Assembly (NCBI GenBank): GCA_050633905.1
Contig: JBOEHJ010000011.1
Coordinates: 9,149 to 73,148 of the forward strand
Reading direction: 5' to 3'
Source of the DNA: JANQPX01 sp050633905
Lineage (GTDB): Bacteria > Pseudomonadota > Alphaproteobacteria > Geminicoccales > Geminicoccaceae
DNA length: 64,000 nucleotides
Shown piece after piece: positions 43,274 to 51,715 of this stretch (the first letter of the stretch is position 1; every line of letters begins with the position of its first letter). The notes below the pieces were generated by a model, which was not told the origin of the DNA, ran no database searches, and worked only from the letters and a program-made list of their open reading frames with translations. Made by a program: the position numbers and the translations under genes.

Positions 43274-43900
43274 ATGCGTTTCGATCTCAACGCTCTCGAT
43301 GCGCCGAGCTGTTACAAGCTGCTCGCTGGATTGATCGTGCCGCGCCCGATCGCGCTGGTGACGACCAAGGGGCCGGATGGTCAGGACAACGCGGCACCCT
43401 ATAGCTTCTTCAACGCCTTTTCCGAAGATCCGCCGTTGGTTGTCCTGGGGCTTGGCGTCAATGTTCGAGGCGAGCACAAGGATACCACCGTCAATATTCG
43501 TGACGGTGCTGAATTCGTGGTCAACCTTGTCGATGAACCGCTGGCAGAGGCGATGAATATCTGCGCGATCGACTTTCCGCCGGAGACTAGCGAAATTGAT
43601 GCGGCAGGCCTCGACCTGACACCGAGCGACACCATCGCACCCGCGCGCCTAAGCGCCGCACCGGTCTCGATGGAATGTGTTCACTACCAGACCCTGCATC
43701 CTGGCGAAAACCGCTATCTCGTCATCGGCGAGGTTCGCGTCGTTCATGTCGCGGAGGATCTTTTGGACCCGGCGACACTTAGGATCAATCGGGACCGCTA
43801 TGCGCCGATTGGGCGCCTGTTTGGCGGTGGTTATTGCCGGACGACAGACCGCTTCGAGATCAAACGGCTGACCGAGGAGGATTGGCAAAAACGGTCATGA
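43274..43900 (+). CDS. Flavin reductase-like domain protein
   Basis: 208 residues with the FMN-binding split-barrel of the flavin-reductase family: YKLLAGLIVPRPIALVTT, DNAAPYSFFNAFSEDPPLVV (FMN phosphate site) and NIRDGAEFVVNLVDEPLAEAM. The C-terminal GRLFGGGYCRTTDRFEI is typical of the uncharacterised DIM6/NTAB subgroup. AGGAAAG precedes the ATG. It may reduce FMN for a monooxygenase, or act as an oxidoreductase itself. It follows the hydantoin genes but is separated from them by the palindrome. Confidence 0.88.
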   Translation: MRFDLNALDAPSCYKLLAGLIVPRPIALVTTKGPDGQDNAAPYSFFNAFSEDPPLVVLGLGVNVRGEHKDTTVNIRDGAEFVVNLVDEPLAEAMNICAIDFPPETSEIDAAGLDLTPSDTIAPARLSAAPVSMECVHYQTLHPGENRYLVIGEVRVVHVAEDLLDPATLRINRDRYAPIGRLFGGGYCRTTDRFEIKRLTEEDWQKRS

Positions 43901-43928
43901 TAGCCATGTGTTAGTCCAACATTTCGGC

Positions 43929-44501
43929 CTACGAGAGCTGCCTCTGCGAAAGCCATTCGATCACATCGCGAGCACTTCGATCCGGTGGGAACACAGGATA
44001 GAAAACATGCTCCACGGTGCTGTCGGTGATCACCAAGGTAAAGCGCTTCAAAAGGGTCATGCCGCTGGCTTCGAAGGTCGGCAGTTTCATCGCGTGTGTC
44101 AGCGTAAGGCGCTCATCCGAGAGGATGGCGAACGGCAGATGTAGCCGCCCCGCCGCTTCACATTGATAGCCCTGATCTTGCGTTGAGAGACCGAAGAGAT
44201 GGTCGATGCCAAGACCTTTGAGTTCGGCGAAGTGATCGCGAAAGGAGCAGGTCTGGGGCGTGCAGCCTCTAGTGCCCGGTATCATATCCCATCCATCAGG
44301 GGTGTCGACGCCGGGCTTTCTAGTTCGGGGATAGGCGTAAACGATGGCCTGGCCGCGTAGTGCTGTCAGATCGACCATGTTCCCGTCCGTGCTCTGAAGA
44401 GGCACTGCCGCCATAGGGCGACCCGTCAGGTGGCGGGTCGCCCCGTCGTCAGTCGGTGCTGGGATCGCCGACCAGTCGGGGGCGTCTACAATGCTTGCCA
44501 T
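43929..44501 (-). CDS. Peroxiredoxin, AhpC/TSA-Redoxin family
   Basis: 190 residues. VYAYPRTRKPGVDTPDGWDM and GTRGCTPQTCSFRDHFAEL place the peroxidatic and resolving Cys in a CTPQTC motif, an arrangement seen in PrxQ-like proteins; LGIDHLFGLSTQDQGYQCEA and VFYPVFPPDRSA follow. It reduces peroxides with thioredoxin or glutathione. ATG 44501 is chosen; ATG 44507 and a longer frame to 44591 are less likely. Confidence 0.85.
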   Translation of the reverse strand: MASIVDAPDWSAIPAPTDDGATRHLTGRPMAAVPLQSTDGNMVDLTALRGQAIVYAYPRTRKPGVDTPDGWDMIPGTRGCTPQTCSFRDHFAELKGLGIDHLFGLSTQDQGYQCEAAGRLHLPFAILSDERLTLTHAMKLPTFEASGMTLLKRFTLVITDSTVEHVFYPVFPPDRSARDVIEWLSQRQLS

Positions 44502-44832
44502 GGTCATGCACCGAGAAAGATAGCTTGGGCTAGAATTGGCACTAATAGACAGCATAAAGTCACAAGTCAGAACTTCCCACAACCAAGACAATCGATGGCG
44601 ATATCAACATCATGATGAGAGGAAGACTACGGATTGAAAAAGAGGTCGCAGCACAAAAAAGACAAGCATGGCTGATATGCAGGATTGGTTGATGTCATGT
44701 TGAGCAAAAAGCACCATCTTGCTTGTCAACGGGGGTCAACTTGAGCCAAGAGCTGATAAGGCCATTCAAGTATTGGACCCTGTTTTGGAGGCAAGATGGT
44801 CTGGCGAGCGTCCTATTGATGAGGATGAAAGG
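44502..44832. other. Intergenic region upstream of the peroxiredoxin gene
   Basis: No gene is convincing. The frame of the next small protein stays open back to 44719 but without a ribosome site. The region should hold divergent promoters. Confidence 0.35.
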
Positions 44833-45063
44833 ATGACCGCTATGTTTGAGACCTTGGAAGAGCTGAACAGAAGACTGACCCGCCCGAAACTGACGGGTGA
44901 TGGTGAGCATGATCTAATGGTCAGGCAATACTATATAGCTAATGCCAAAACCATGCGCAGTGAGGCGTTTGCTTGCCTTGGTCGATCGATGGTCAAGAGC
45001 TTGAAGAAGGCTTGGTTCCGGTTGACCCACCCAGGCTTCCCCGTGCAATCCCGTCATGCTTAA
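44833..45063 (+). CDS. Small helical protein, RSP_7527-like pattern
   Basis: 76 residues from ATG 44833 (GATGAAAGG just upstream). Residues 27-60 read LMVRQYYIANAKTMRSEAFA then LGRSMVKSLKKAW, an amphipathic helix with the YIxxAKxMRSEAxAxLxR pattern seen in small alphaproteobacterial proteins of the RSP_7527/DUF1127-like kind. No function is known. A family 1 repeat begins 12 bp after its stop. Confidence 0.5.
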   Translation: MTAMFETLEELNRRLTRPKLTGDGEHDLMVRQYYIANAKTMRSEAFACLGRSMVKSLKKAWFRLTHPGFPVQSRHA

Positions 45064-45712
45064 GATCAATGGCGATAGGCGGCGGTGACAATGACGATAT
45101 GAGGTTGTCACGAAAGCAAACCTTAACCTATTGCTGCTGGCTTCGTCGATCAGGTCCATGGGATCCTGGAAATCCGAGCCCAGCCCATCCTTTGCGTCTG
45201 GTGGGCGGATTTCCAGTGGCGCAAGAACCACGAGGGAACGTGTCATACCAAGGCTAACATGAGCTTAACTGGCTCGGATCTTAGGAACATCGACATCAGG
45301 ATATTACACAAGTTGACGTAGCATCACCCGCGCGCCCAGCAGGGCTATGCGACCTTAACGGTATGCTCCGAGGGTTGAACGGCAACGTCGTTTGATGGAC
45401 GAGAGGGCTCGGCCTGTTCGGGAAATGTTCTGGGTGGGTCGTTGTCTTTGGGTAGGACCGACTTCTGACGATCTGTCAGCGCGACTTGCAAGCTTCAGAA
45501 AAAGCCTCAGGCACCGGTCAAGGCGCCAATCCCGCCTCGGTAGCAGAATTGCTGCCCATGTCAGGTATCGCTCCGAAGCCTGCTAAAGGACATCCTCGTC
45601 TCGGTGGTTAATACCCTCGAAACGGACGTCCTTGGCCCCTTCCGATAGAGGAGCGTATACCCCTTGATTTCTTGGTTCCTTCTTCGAAGGCGCTGCAGAC
45701 CAAATGATGTGG
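45064..45712. other. 650 bp intergenic region carrying one copy of each repeat family
   Basis: Family 1 copy 5 occupies 45076-45229 and family 2 copy 4 about 45630-45724. Between them (45230-45630) I see no gene; the open frame 45392-45586 has no family-like features. Confidence 0.5.
45076..45229. repeat. Family 1 palindromic repeat, copy 5, with conserved left flank
   Basis: The flank TAGGCGGCGGTGACAATGAC, then GGTTGTCACGAA and CCTTAACCTATTGCTGCTGG, is followed by arms beginning GGTCCATGGGATCCTGGAAA (45153) and GGGCGGATTTCCAGTGG (45203). The outer part of the right arm has diverged. Confidence 0.85.
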
Positions 45713-45724
45713 TCACACCATATC
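45630..45724 (-). repeat. Family 2 repeat, copy 4, holding the stop codon of the cyclase gene
   Basis: On the minus strand: GATATGGTGTGACCACATC (hairpin, eight pairs with one G-T), then ATTTGGTCTGCAGCGCC, TTCGAAGAAGGAACCAAG and GGTATACGCTCC. The TGA inside the hairpin is the stop of the cyclase-domain gene. Confidence 0.8.
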
Positions 45725-46924
45725 GAGGGTGTAGATTGATTGGCTCGTCTGGACGCCGCGCAGGGCGAAGCGGCCGATGGAGACCAGGCGGTTGGAGGAT
45801 TGTTTGGCGGCCTGTGCGAAGGTTTCCGAGACCAAAAGATTGCGCTCGTATTGGCCGCAGAGCGTTTCGATCCTGGCGGTTTGATTGACGGCTGGTCCGA
45901 TCATTGTGAAGTCAAGGCGCTCGACGCTGCCGACATTGCCCCAGTAGACATCACCAAGATGCAGCGCGATATCCACCTCCATGACAGGCTTGCCTTCGGC
46001 CAGGCGTTCCGGGCGGAGCGTGGCCACCCGCTTGAGCACGTCGACCGCTGCATCAAGCGCCTGTTCGCAGAGATGATCCGCCGGATGACCGTTGAGCGGG
46101 AAGGTGCCGAGCAGACCATCGCCCAGAAATTTCAAAACATTGCCGCCACGATTAACGATGGGCTCGACCATGCAGTCAAAATAATGATTGAGCATGGCGA
46201 TCAGCTCTTCTCGCGGCGTGCGTTCCGACATTGCCGTGAACCCGCGGAGATCGGCCAGGAAGATCACCGAGCTGATGACGTCGAGTGCGCCTCTTCGGAT
46301 CTCGCCGTTCAGGATGCGGGTTCCCGCCTCGCAGCCGACATAGGTGTCGAGAAGCGTCATGCTGATATCCTGAGAGAGTCTGGCTTGCACGGCCATGGCG
46401 AGATTCGGCATCAGATGACGCAGAACGTCGATGTCGTCATCATTGAACCCTCCGGGCTCCGCCGTTGCCCAGGAGGACATCAGGCCTGTCTTGCCGTTAG
46501 CAATCCCGTCACGACCGAATGACGTAACCTGGGCCAGATAGTCAGTGGCGCCTTCCTGTCGTAGTTCCTCGCAAACAGGAAACTCAGAGGGATGATCAGG
46601 GCCGAGTGGAACCCTCAAGTCATCGATACCCAAATCGATGATGCGCTTGATCGGGCTGCGCAGATAGGCCTCGCTTTGTCCGTCCCGATGCACATAGACA
46701 TCCGTTCTAATGCCGTCCTCCGGGCGCCAGGCACAGGCGAGGACGGAAATGGTTGGATGCAGCGTACGTCCGCTTATGTAGCCGCGCATGACCGGCAGGC
46801 CAATTTTTTGCAGCCGATCGCAATAACCTTCCAGCAAGGTTTCAAGGCTTGCGCGCAGAAGACCTTGCTCTGTGAGCCACTCGCTAATACGGATGACGCC
46901 GCTCGTTGGTTCGAAGTGCCTCAA
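45713..46924 (-). CDS. Adenylate/guanylate cyclase-domain protein
   Basis: 403 residues. The N-terminal 180 residues have GLPVMRGYISGRTLHPTISV and a GAF-like sensory region; the C-terminal class III cyclase domain contains VIFLADLRGFTAMSERTPRE (metal Asp), GGNVLKFLGDGLLGTFPL and IALHLGDVYWGNVGS followed by RLDFTMIGPAVNQTARIE. The metal-binding Asp pair looks intact. It probably makes cAMP. The start is uncertain: TTG 46924 behind AGGA fits homology and avoids overlap with the divergent gene at 47100; the frame stays open to 47215. Confidence 0.82.
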   Translation of the reverse strand: MRHFEPTSGVIRISEWLTEQGLLRASLETLLEGYCDRLQKIGLPVMRGYISGRTLHPTISVLACAWRPEDGIRTDVYVHRDGQSEAYLRSPIKRIIDLGIDDLRVPLGPDHPSEFPVCEELRQEGATDYLAQVTSFGRDGIANGKTGLMSSWATAEPGGFNDDDIDVLRHLMPNLAMAVQARLSQDISMTLLDTYVGCEAGTRILNGEIRRGALDVISSVIFLADLRGFTAMSERTPREELIAMLNHYFDCMVEPIVNRGGNVLKFLGDGLLGTFPLNGHPADHLCEQALDAAVDVLKRVATLRPERLAEGKPVMEVDIALHLGDVYWGNVGSVERLDFTMIGPAVNQTARIETLCGQYERNLLVSETFAQAAKQSSNRLVSIGRFALRGVQTSQSIYTLDMV

Positions 46925-47099
46925 AGTTAAAAATCCTATGGATGATTTTCGCTTCCAACTTGTTAGCTGCAAAGATGGAAAACGACATTTCTTAATCTGG
47001 TGATCTTCCCGTCGGTAGCAATGGTCGCTATGACATCTTCTGACAGGAACGATCAAACAACAAAACGCTTCGTCGGCATGAAATGTAAGTGGGGAGACT

Positions 47100-47948
47100 A
47101 TGGTCGCTGATCCTGACTTTTGCTTCCATGGAGGAGCACCGGATCGGTCCGTCAAGACGTCGGATGACAGGGTTTTCGTCAAACCGGAGCTTGTGGCCAT
47201 CGAAGGACAGGCCAAGCGCCGTTTGCGCGACTTCGAGGTCTTGACGCTGGATTGCTACGGTACGCTGGTCGATCGAGACACCGGCATTGTCAACGCGCTC
47301 ATGCCTTCGCTGCATGATGCCGGCGTGACGGCGGGGCGTGGCGAAATTTTGCGCGCTTTTCATCAGGCTGAACGCGCCAAGCTCCTGACCACGCCTGGTG
47401 TTTGCTATGCCGAGCTTCTTCTAGAGGTCCATGCAAGTTTCTCGAATTTCTTCGAGATTGGCCGCGACGACAAGGCAGCGAAAGCCTTTGCAGGTTCGAT
47501 CAAGGATTGGCCTGTCTATAGCGATGTCGCAGGCGCTCTTGACTATCTAAGAGATCACTTCAAGTTGGTCTTGCTGGCCAATATGGATCGGCAGTCTTTC
47601 GAGCAAACCAAGAAAAGCTTGGGCGTCACGTTCGATGCTGTGTATACGGCCGAGGATATCGGCACCTACAAACCGAGCATGAAGAGCTTCGACTATCTCC
47701 TTGCCAGGCTTGCCAAGGCCGATATTTCCAAGGAGAGGGTGCTGCATATCGCGAATTCCCTTCGCCTCGATCACGTTCCTGCCAAGCGTCGTGGCTTCAG
47801 CACCTGCTGGATCCACCGGCCCGATGGTCGCTCCAGAATGAAGGGGTCGACCACCCAAGGGATCGATGTGCATCCTGATTTCTATTTTGAGAGCTTGGGC
47901 GCGCTCACCCATGCGCATTCGATCGGAGCCATTTCCAGCTCGGACTGA
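47100..47948 (+). CDS. HAD superfamily hydrolase, type II haloacid-dehalogenase-like
   Basis: 282 residues. LTLDCYGTLVDRDTGI is motif I with the nucleophilic Asp, VLLANMDRQSF motif II, and TYKPSMKSFDYLLARL motif III (Lys); HIANSLRLDHVPAKRRGFST carries the acidic end. Type II L-2-haloacid dehalogenases share these, but the usual second residue and SxxN tail cannot be confirmed, so a phosphatase role is also possible. The first 45 residues have no family match; ATG 47100 has GGGGAG close upstream, and a later start is possible. Divergent from the cyclase gene. Confidence 0.75.
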   Translation: MVADPDFCFHGGAPDRSVKTSDDRVFVKPELVAIEGQAKRRLRDFEVLTLDCYGTLVDRDTGIVNALMPSLHDAGVTAGRGEILRAFHQAERAKLLTTPGVCYAELLLEVHASFSNFFEIGRDDKAAKAFAGSIKDWPVYSDVAGALDYLRDHFKLVLLANMDRQSFEQTKKSLGVTFDAVYTAEDIGTYKPSMKSFDYLLARLAKADISKERVLHIANSLRLDHVPAKRRGFSTCWIHRPDGRSRMKGSTTQGIDVHPDFYFESLGALTHAHSIGAISSSD

Positions 47949-48070
47949 CGCTTTTTTTCTTATACTGCTGCCCAGGAGCTCCAACCTGTCAGTCGCTTCG
48001 GCGAGTGTTGGTTCCGCGTTGTCGAAAAGTGTTCTAAGATTGACACGAAACGTGAACCAGCGAGGTGGTG

Positions 48071-48847
48071 ATGGGAACTTGGGACGACGCGGGCAAGGCT
48101 TTGGCAAAGGCCAGGCTTGATCGACAAGAGATTGCTGCCTTGCCTTCAGGGCTTCCTCTTGACGAAGCGGCGGCTTACGCCATTCAAATGGCGGCAATCT
48201 CAGCGCTGGGTCAGGTTCGATGTGGCCATAAGATCGGGGCTACAAGCCCGGAAGCGCAAGCCTTACTCAGAACCGATCACCCGTTCACGTCGCCGCTGTT
48301 CGAACCGGATTGCCGGCAAAGCGGTGCGACGATCCAGGAGCCCGGTTATGGCCTCCTTGGCCTCGAACCTGAATTCGCGCTTAAGCTTGGCGCCGATCTC
48401 GAACCTCGCGGCAAGCTTTATGAGGTCGATGATGTCAAAGATGCTGTCGCTTCCGTGCATCCGGCCTTCGAGGTGATCGGATTGCGCTTGCCGAACGAGC
48501 TCTTTCCCAATGCGTTGGTGGCGACGGCAGATTTCGGCGCCAATGTCGGCTTCGTCGTCGGCGATGGCGTTGCCGATTGGCAGGCCCACGATCTTTTAGC
48601 CATTCCCGTCACGGCGAGCGTCGATGGACAGCAGATCGCCAAAGGTTCAGGCAAGGCCGTTATGGGCCATCCGCTGAACGCTTTGGTCTGGCTCGCCAAT
48701 CATCTAAGCGCGTCAAGTGAGGGGCTGAAAGCAGGCGACTGGATCAGTACCGGGACCTGCGCCGGTGTAGTGCCGATCAAAACTGGGCAATCAGCGAGCG
48801 CTGACTTTGGACCGATCGGCAGTGTGACGTTGACGCTTTCCGCGTAG
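48071..48847 (+). CDS. 2-keto-4-pentenoate hydratase family protein (MhpD-like)
   Basis: 258 residues of the fumarylacetoacetase/hydratase fold. CGHKIGATSPEAQALL, GLEPEFALKLGADLEP (the metal Glu pair), HPAFEVIGLRL, NVGFVVGDGVADW and LKAGDWISTGTCAGVVP are MhpD-type signatures. It adds water to 2-hydroxypenta-2,4-dienoate-like substrates or decarboxylates related oxo acids. ATG 48071 is preferred to the GTG codons just upstream (GAGG five bases away). No meta-cleavage genes are adjacent, so the substrate is open. Confidence 0.87.
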   Translation: MGTWDDAGKALAKARLDRQEIAALPSGLPLDEAAAYAIQMAAISALGQVRCGHKIGATSPEAQALLRTDHPFTSPLFEPDCRQSGATIQEPGYGLLGLEPEFALKLGADLEPRGKLYEVDDVKDAVASVHPAFEVIGLRLPNELFPNALVATADFGANVGFVVGDGVADWQAHDLLAIPVTASVDGQQIAKGSGKAVMGHPLNALVWLANHLSASSEGLKAGDWISTGTCAGVVPIKTGQSASADFGPIGSVTLTLSA

Positions 48848-48861
48848 GCTGCTGCCCGAAC

Positions 48862-49725
48862 CTAGAGCCCGTTGACGGGAACTTTCAGATAAATCTTGCC
48901 GTTGCCATCCGCAGGCGGCATACGGCCGGCGCGCATATTGACTTGGATTGAGGGGATGATCAGTTTTGGCATGCCCAATTGAGCATCCCGCTCGGTACGC
49001 ATCTTGACGAAATCTTCCTTCGTCTTGGCACCGCCGACATGAACGTTAAGCGCCTTTTGCTCGGCGACCGTGGTCTCCCAGGCAAAGTCGTCGCGTCCCG
49101 GGGCCTTGTAGTCATGGCAGAGAAAAAGCCGCGTTTCATCCGGCAGACTAAGGACTTTCTGGATCGACTCCCAAAGCAGTTCGGCTGACCCGCCTGGAAA
49201 ATCGCAGCGTGCTGTGCCGAAGTCTGGCATGAACAATGTGTCGCCGACAAAGGCCGCATCGCCGATGACATAGGTGAGGCAGGCGGGCGTATGTCCGGGT
49301 GTGTGAAGAACAAAGACGCTGAGGTCACCGATGGTGAAGCGGTCCTGCTCCTTGAATAATTGATCGAATTGCGAACCATCCCGCTCGAATTCGGTGCCGG
49401 CGTTGAAGACTTTACCGAAGGCTTCCTGAACGGTCGTGATCTGATCGCCAATGCCGATTTTGCCGCCAAGTTGTTCTTGCAGATAAGGCGCTGCCGAGAG
49501 GTGGTCGGCGTGAACATGGGTTTCCAAAAGCCAAGCGACCGTGAGGCCCCTGTCGTTGACGAAGCTTGCGATTCGGTCGGCGGCTCTGGTGTCGGTCCGG
49601 CCGGATGCTTGGTCGAAGTCGAGAACGGAATCGATGACCGCGCAGGCAGAACTCGTCGGATCGCTGACCACATAGGAGATCGTGTTGGTCGCCTCGTCGA
49701 AAAAACCTTCAACATTGGGTGTCAT
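48862..49725 (-). CDS. MBL-fold hydrolase, persulfide dioxygenase/Blh-like
   Basis: 287 residues. LLETHVHADHLSAAPYLQ is the HxHxDH metal motif, VLHTPGHTPACLTYVIG and AAFVGDTLFMPDFGTARCDF supply the next His and Asp, and FLCHDYKAPGRDD the last His. This is the ETHE1/Blh group, which has a single-iron site and oxidises glutathione persulfide. The C-terminal IIPSIQVNMRAGRMP is typical of bacterial Blh. AGGAGG lies before the ATG. It is convergent with the hydratase gene (14 bp between stops). Confidence 0.88.
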   Translation of the reverse strand: MTPNVEGFFDEATNTISYVVSDPTSSACAVIDSVLDFDQASGRTDTRAADRIASFVNDRGLTVAWLLETHVHADHLSAAPYLQEQLGGKIGIGDQITTVQEAFGKVFNAGTEFERDGSQFDQLFKEQDRFTIGDLSVFVLHTPGHTPACLTYVIGDAAFVGDTLFMPDFGTARCDFPGGSAELLWESIQKVLSLPDETRLFLCHDYKAPGRDDFAWETTVAEQKALNVHVGGAKTKEDFVKMRTERDAQLGMPKLIIPSIQVNMRAGRMPPADGNGKIYLKVPVNGL

Positions 49726-49835
49726 CGCCGCCTCCTACCTTCTTTCAACCTGATAATAGCACAAACCCTCCTGGGCAAGAACGTTCATCCTTGATCCGCG
49801 TATGGCGACCTTGTGGTCCGTTCTATGTGAACGAT

Positions 49836-49933
49836 TTCCGAGATCATCCCAACACAGGAGCGCATACCTTCGTATTGCCAGGCACTTTCTTCGAAGGCGG
49901 TGGAAACCAAATGACGTGGATCATACCACTGGG
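49836..49933 (-). repeat. Family 2 repeat, copy 5
   Basis: On the minus strand: AGTGGTATGATCCACGTC, then ATTTGGTTTCCACCGCC, TTCGAAGAAAGTGCCTGGC and GGTATGCGCTCCTGTG. It begins directly after the fumarase stop codon, in the same direction. This copy is the longest and was used as reference. Confidence 0.82.
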
Positions 49934-51559
49934 TTAGCTGGGAAGGTGTTGGGCGTAGAAATCGTTGCCCTTGTCGTCGATCACGATGAAGGCCGGGAAA
50001 TTCTCGATCTGAATTCGCCAAACAGCTTCCATGCCGAAGTCCTGGAAATCGATCGGCTCGACCGATTTGATGATGTCCTTGCCGACCACCGCGGCCGCGC
50101 CGCCAATGGAGCCAAGATAAAAGCCGCCATGGCGCTTGCAACTCTCGATTACCTGCCTGGAGCGGTTGCCTTTGGCGACCGTGATGAGGCTGCTACCTGC
50201 TGCCTGTAGGTCGGGGACATAGGGATCCATGCGGGCGGCTGTCGTCGGTCCGAAGGAACCGGAGGCAAAGCCTTCAGGCGTCTTCGCGGGACCCGCATAG
50301 TAGATCGGGTGGTCCTTCGTGTAGGTAGGCAGACCTTCGCCAGTGGTCAAACGTTTGGCAAGCTCGGCATGGACCAGATCGCGCGCGACAATCATGGTGC
50401 CCCTGAGCAAAACTGGCGTCCCAGTCGGTAGCGCCGACAGGCTTGATTGGACCTCGCCTAGAGGACGATCGAGGTCGATCCTCGTTGGGTCTTCAGCAGG
50501 GTTGAGGGCGATGCTTGGTAGGTATTTGGTTGGGTCGGCTTCCAGGGTTTCGAGCCAAACGCCCTGTTGGTCGATCCTTCCTTTGACCTGGCGATCTGCC
50601 GAGCAGCTGACACCCATGCCGATCGGCAGGCTGCCGCCATGGCGGGGGAGGCGGATCACGCGCACGTCGTGGCAAAAATACTTGCCGCCGAACTGGGCAC
50701 CGATGCCCATGTTTTGGGTCAGCTGGTGGACTTTTTTCTCCATCTCTAAGTCCCGGAAGGCACGCCCCGTGTCATCACCTTCGGTCGGCAGGGCATCCAG
50801 TGCTCTGGTCGAGGCGAGTTTTACCGTTTTGAGGGTTTGCTCGGCCGACAAGCCGCCGACTACCAACGCCAGATGGTAGGGCGGACAGGCGGCCGTGCCG
50901 AGGGTTTTGATCTTTTCGTCGAAGAACGCCATCAGCCGTTCGGGCTCCAGGACCCTCCTGGTTTCCTGAAACAAATACGTCTTGTTCGCCGACCCGCCAC
51001 CCTTAGCGATGAACAAAAGTTCCAAAGAATCGCTGCTGGTCGCTTCGATCTCGATCTGTGCGGGGAGATTGGTGCCGGTATTTTGCTCCTCGAACATGGA
51101 GAGTGGCGCCATCTGGCTAAAGCGTAGATTTTTCGTTCGCCAGGTGCGCGCGATGCCCTCAGAGATGGCTTCATGCAGGTCACCCTCGATCAGGACGTTT
51201 TGACCTTTCTTGCCGGTGACGATAGCCGTGCCAGTATCCTGGCAGCTCGGAAACTGGCGCGCAGCGGCGATCACAGCGTTCTTTAAGAGCTCGATCGCAA
51301 CGAAACAGTCGTTTCCCGAAGCCTCCGGATCGCCCAGGATTTTTTGTAACTGTGCTAGATGCGTTGGCCGAAGGAGATGGGACACATCGGCGAAAGCCTC
51401 TTCGGTCAAGCGGGCCAGGGCTTCCGGATCGACGATGAGGAATTCGCGACCGCCAAGGTTTTGCCGTGTCACACCTTCGGTCGTGATCAGCCGGTAGTCC
51501 GTGTCATCTACGCCGATCTGGAATAGCTTTGCGTGAGGTAGCGGGGTTGTTTCAGCCAT
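49934..51559 (-). CDS. Class I (iron-sulfur) fumarate hydratase
   Basis: 541 residues, typical of class I fumarases (fumA/fumB type). The alpha part has RQFPSCQDTGTAIVTGKKGQ (first cluster Cys) and NTGTNLPAQIEIEATSSDS; AKGGGSANKTYLFQ and TAACPPYHLALVVGG (second Cys) follow. The C-terminal beta part begins near LRGTMIVARDLVHAEL and has GPAKTPEGFASGSFGPTT. It interconverts fumarate and malate in the TCA cycle and uses an oxygen-sensitive [4Fe-4S] cluster. The start ATG at 51559 fits the family. Confidence 0.95.
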   Translation of the reverse strand: MAETTPLPHAKLFQIGVDDTDYRLITTEGVTRQNLGGREFLIVDPEALARLTEEAFADVSHLLRPTHLAQLQKILGDPEASGNDCFVAIELLKNAVIAAARQFPSCQDTGTAIVTGKKGQNVLIEGDLHEAISEGIARTWRTKNLRFSQMAPLSMFEEQNTGTNLPAQIEIEATSSDSLELLFIAKGGGSANKTYLFQETRRVLEPERLMAFFDEKIKTLGTAACPPYHLALVVGGLSAEQTLKTVKLASTRALDALPTEGDDTGRAFRDLEMEKKVHQLTQNMGIGAQFGGKYFCHDVRVIRLPRHGGSLPIGMGVSCSADRQVKGRIDQQGVWLETLEADPTKYLPSIALNPAEDPTRIDLDRPLGEVQSSLSALPTGTPVLLRGTMIVARDLVHAELAKRLTTGEGLPTYTKDHPIYYAGPAKTPEGFASGSFGPTTAARMDPYVPDLQAAGSSLITVAKGNRSRQVIESCKRHGGFYLGSIGGAAAVVGKDIIKSVEPIDFQDFGMEAVWRIQIENFPAFIVIDDKGNDFYAQHLPS

Positions 51560-51715
51560 GGGTCACGGTCATCTGTCGATATCCTTTTCAACATCCAGCT
51601 TGGGCTGGTCAAGCCTAAGCAAAAGAGCTCGCAGGTCAAAGAATACGTTCATTGCTTGTTCGAAGCATTCCATGCTGTGATGCGACGTGAAACGATATGA
51701 GAAACGGAAAAAATC

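Noticed and set aside
45230..45630. Possible gene between the two repeats
   Set aside because: The only sizeable frame (45392-45586) is Arg-rich, has no ribosome site and no recognisable pattern.
46925..47215. N-terminal extension of the cyclase-domain gene
   Set aside because: It would overlap the divergent HAD gene and is Cys/Arg/His-rich with no family match.
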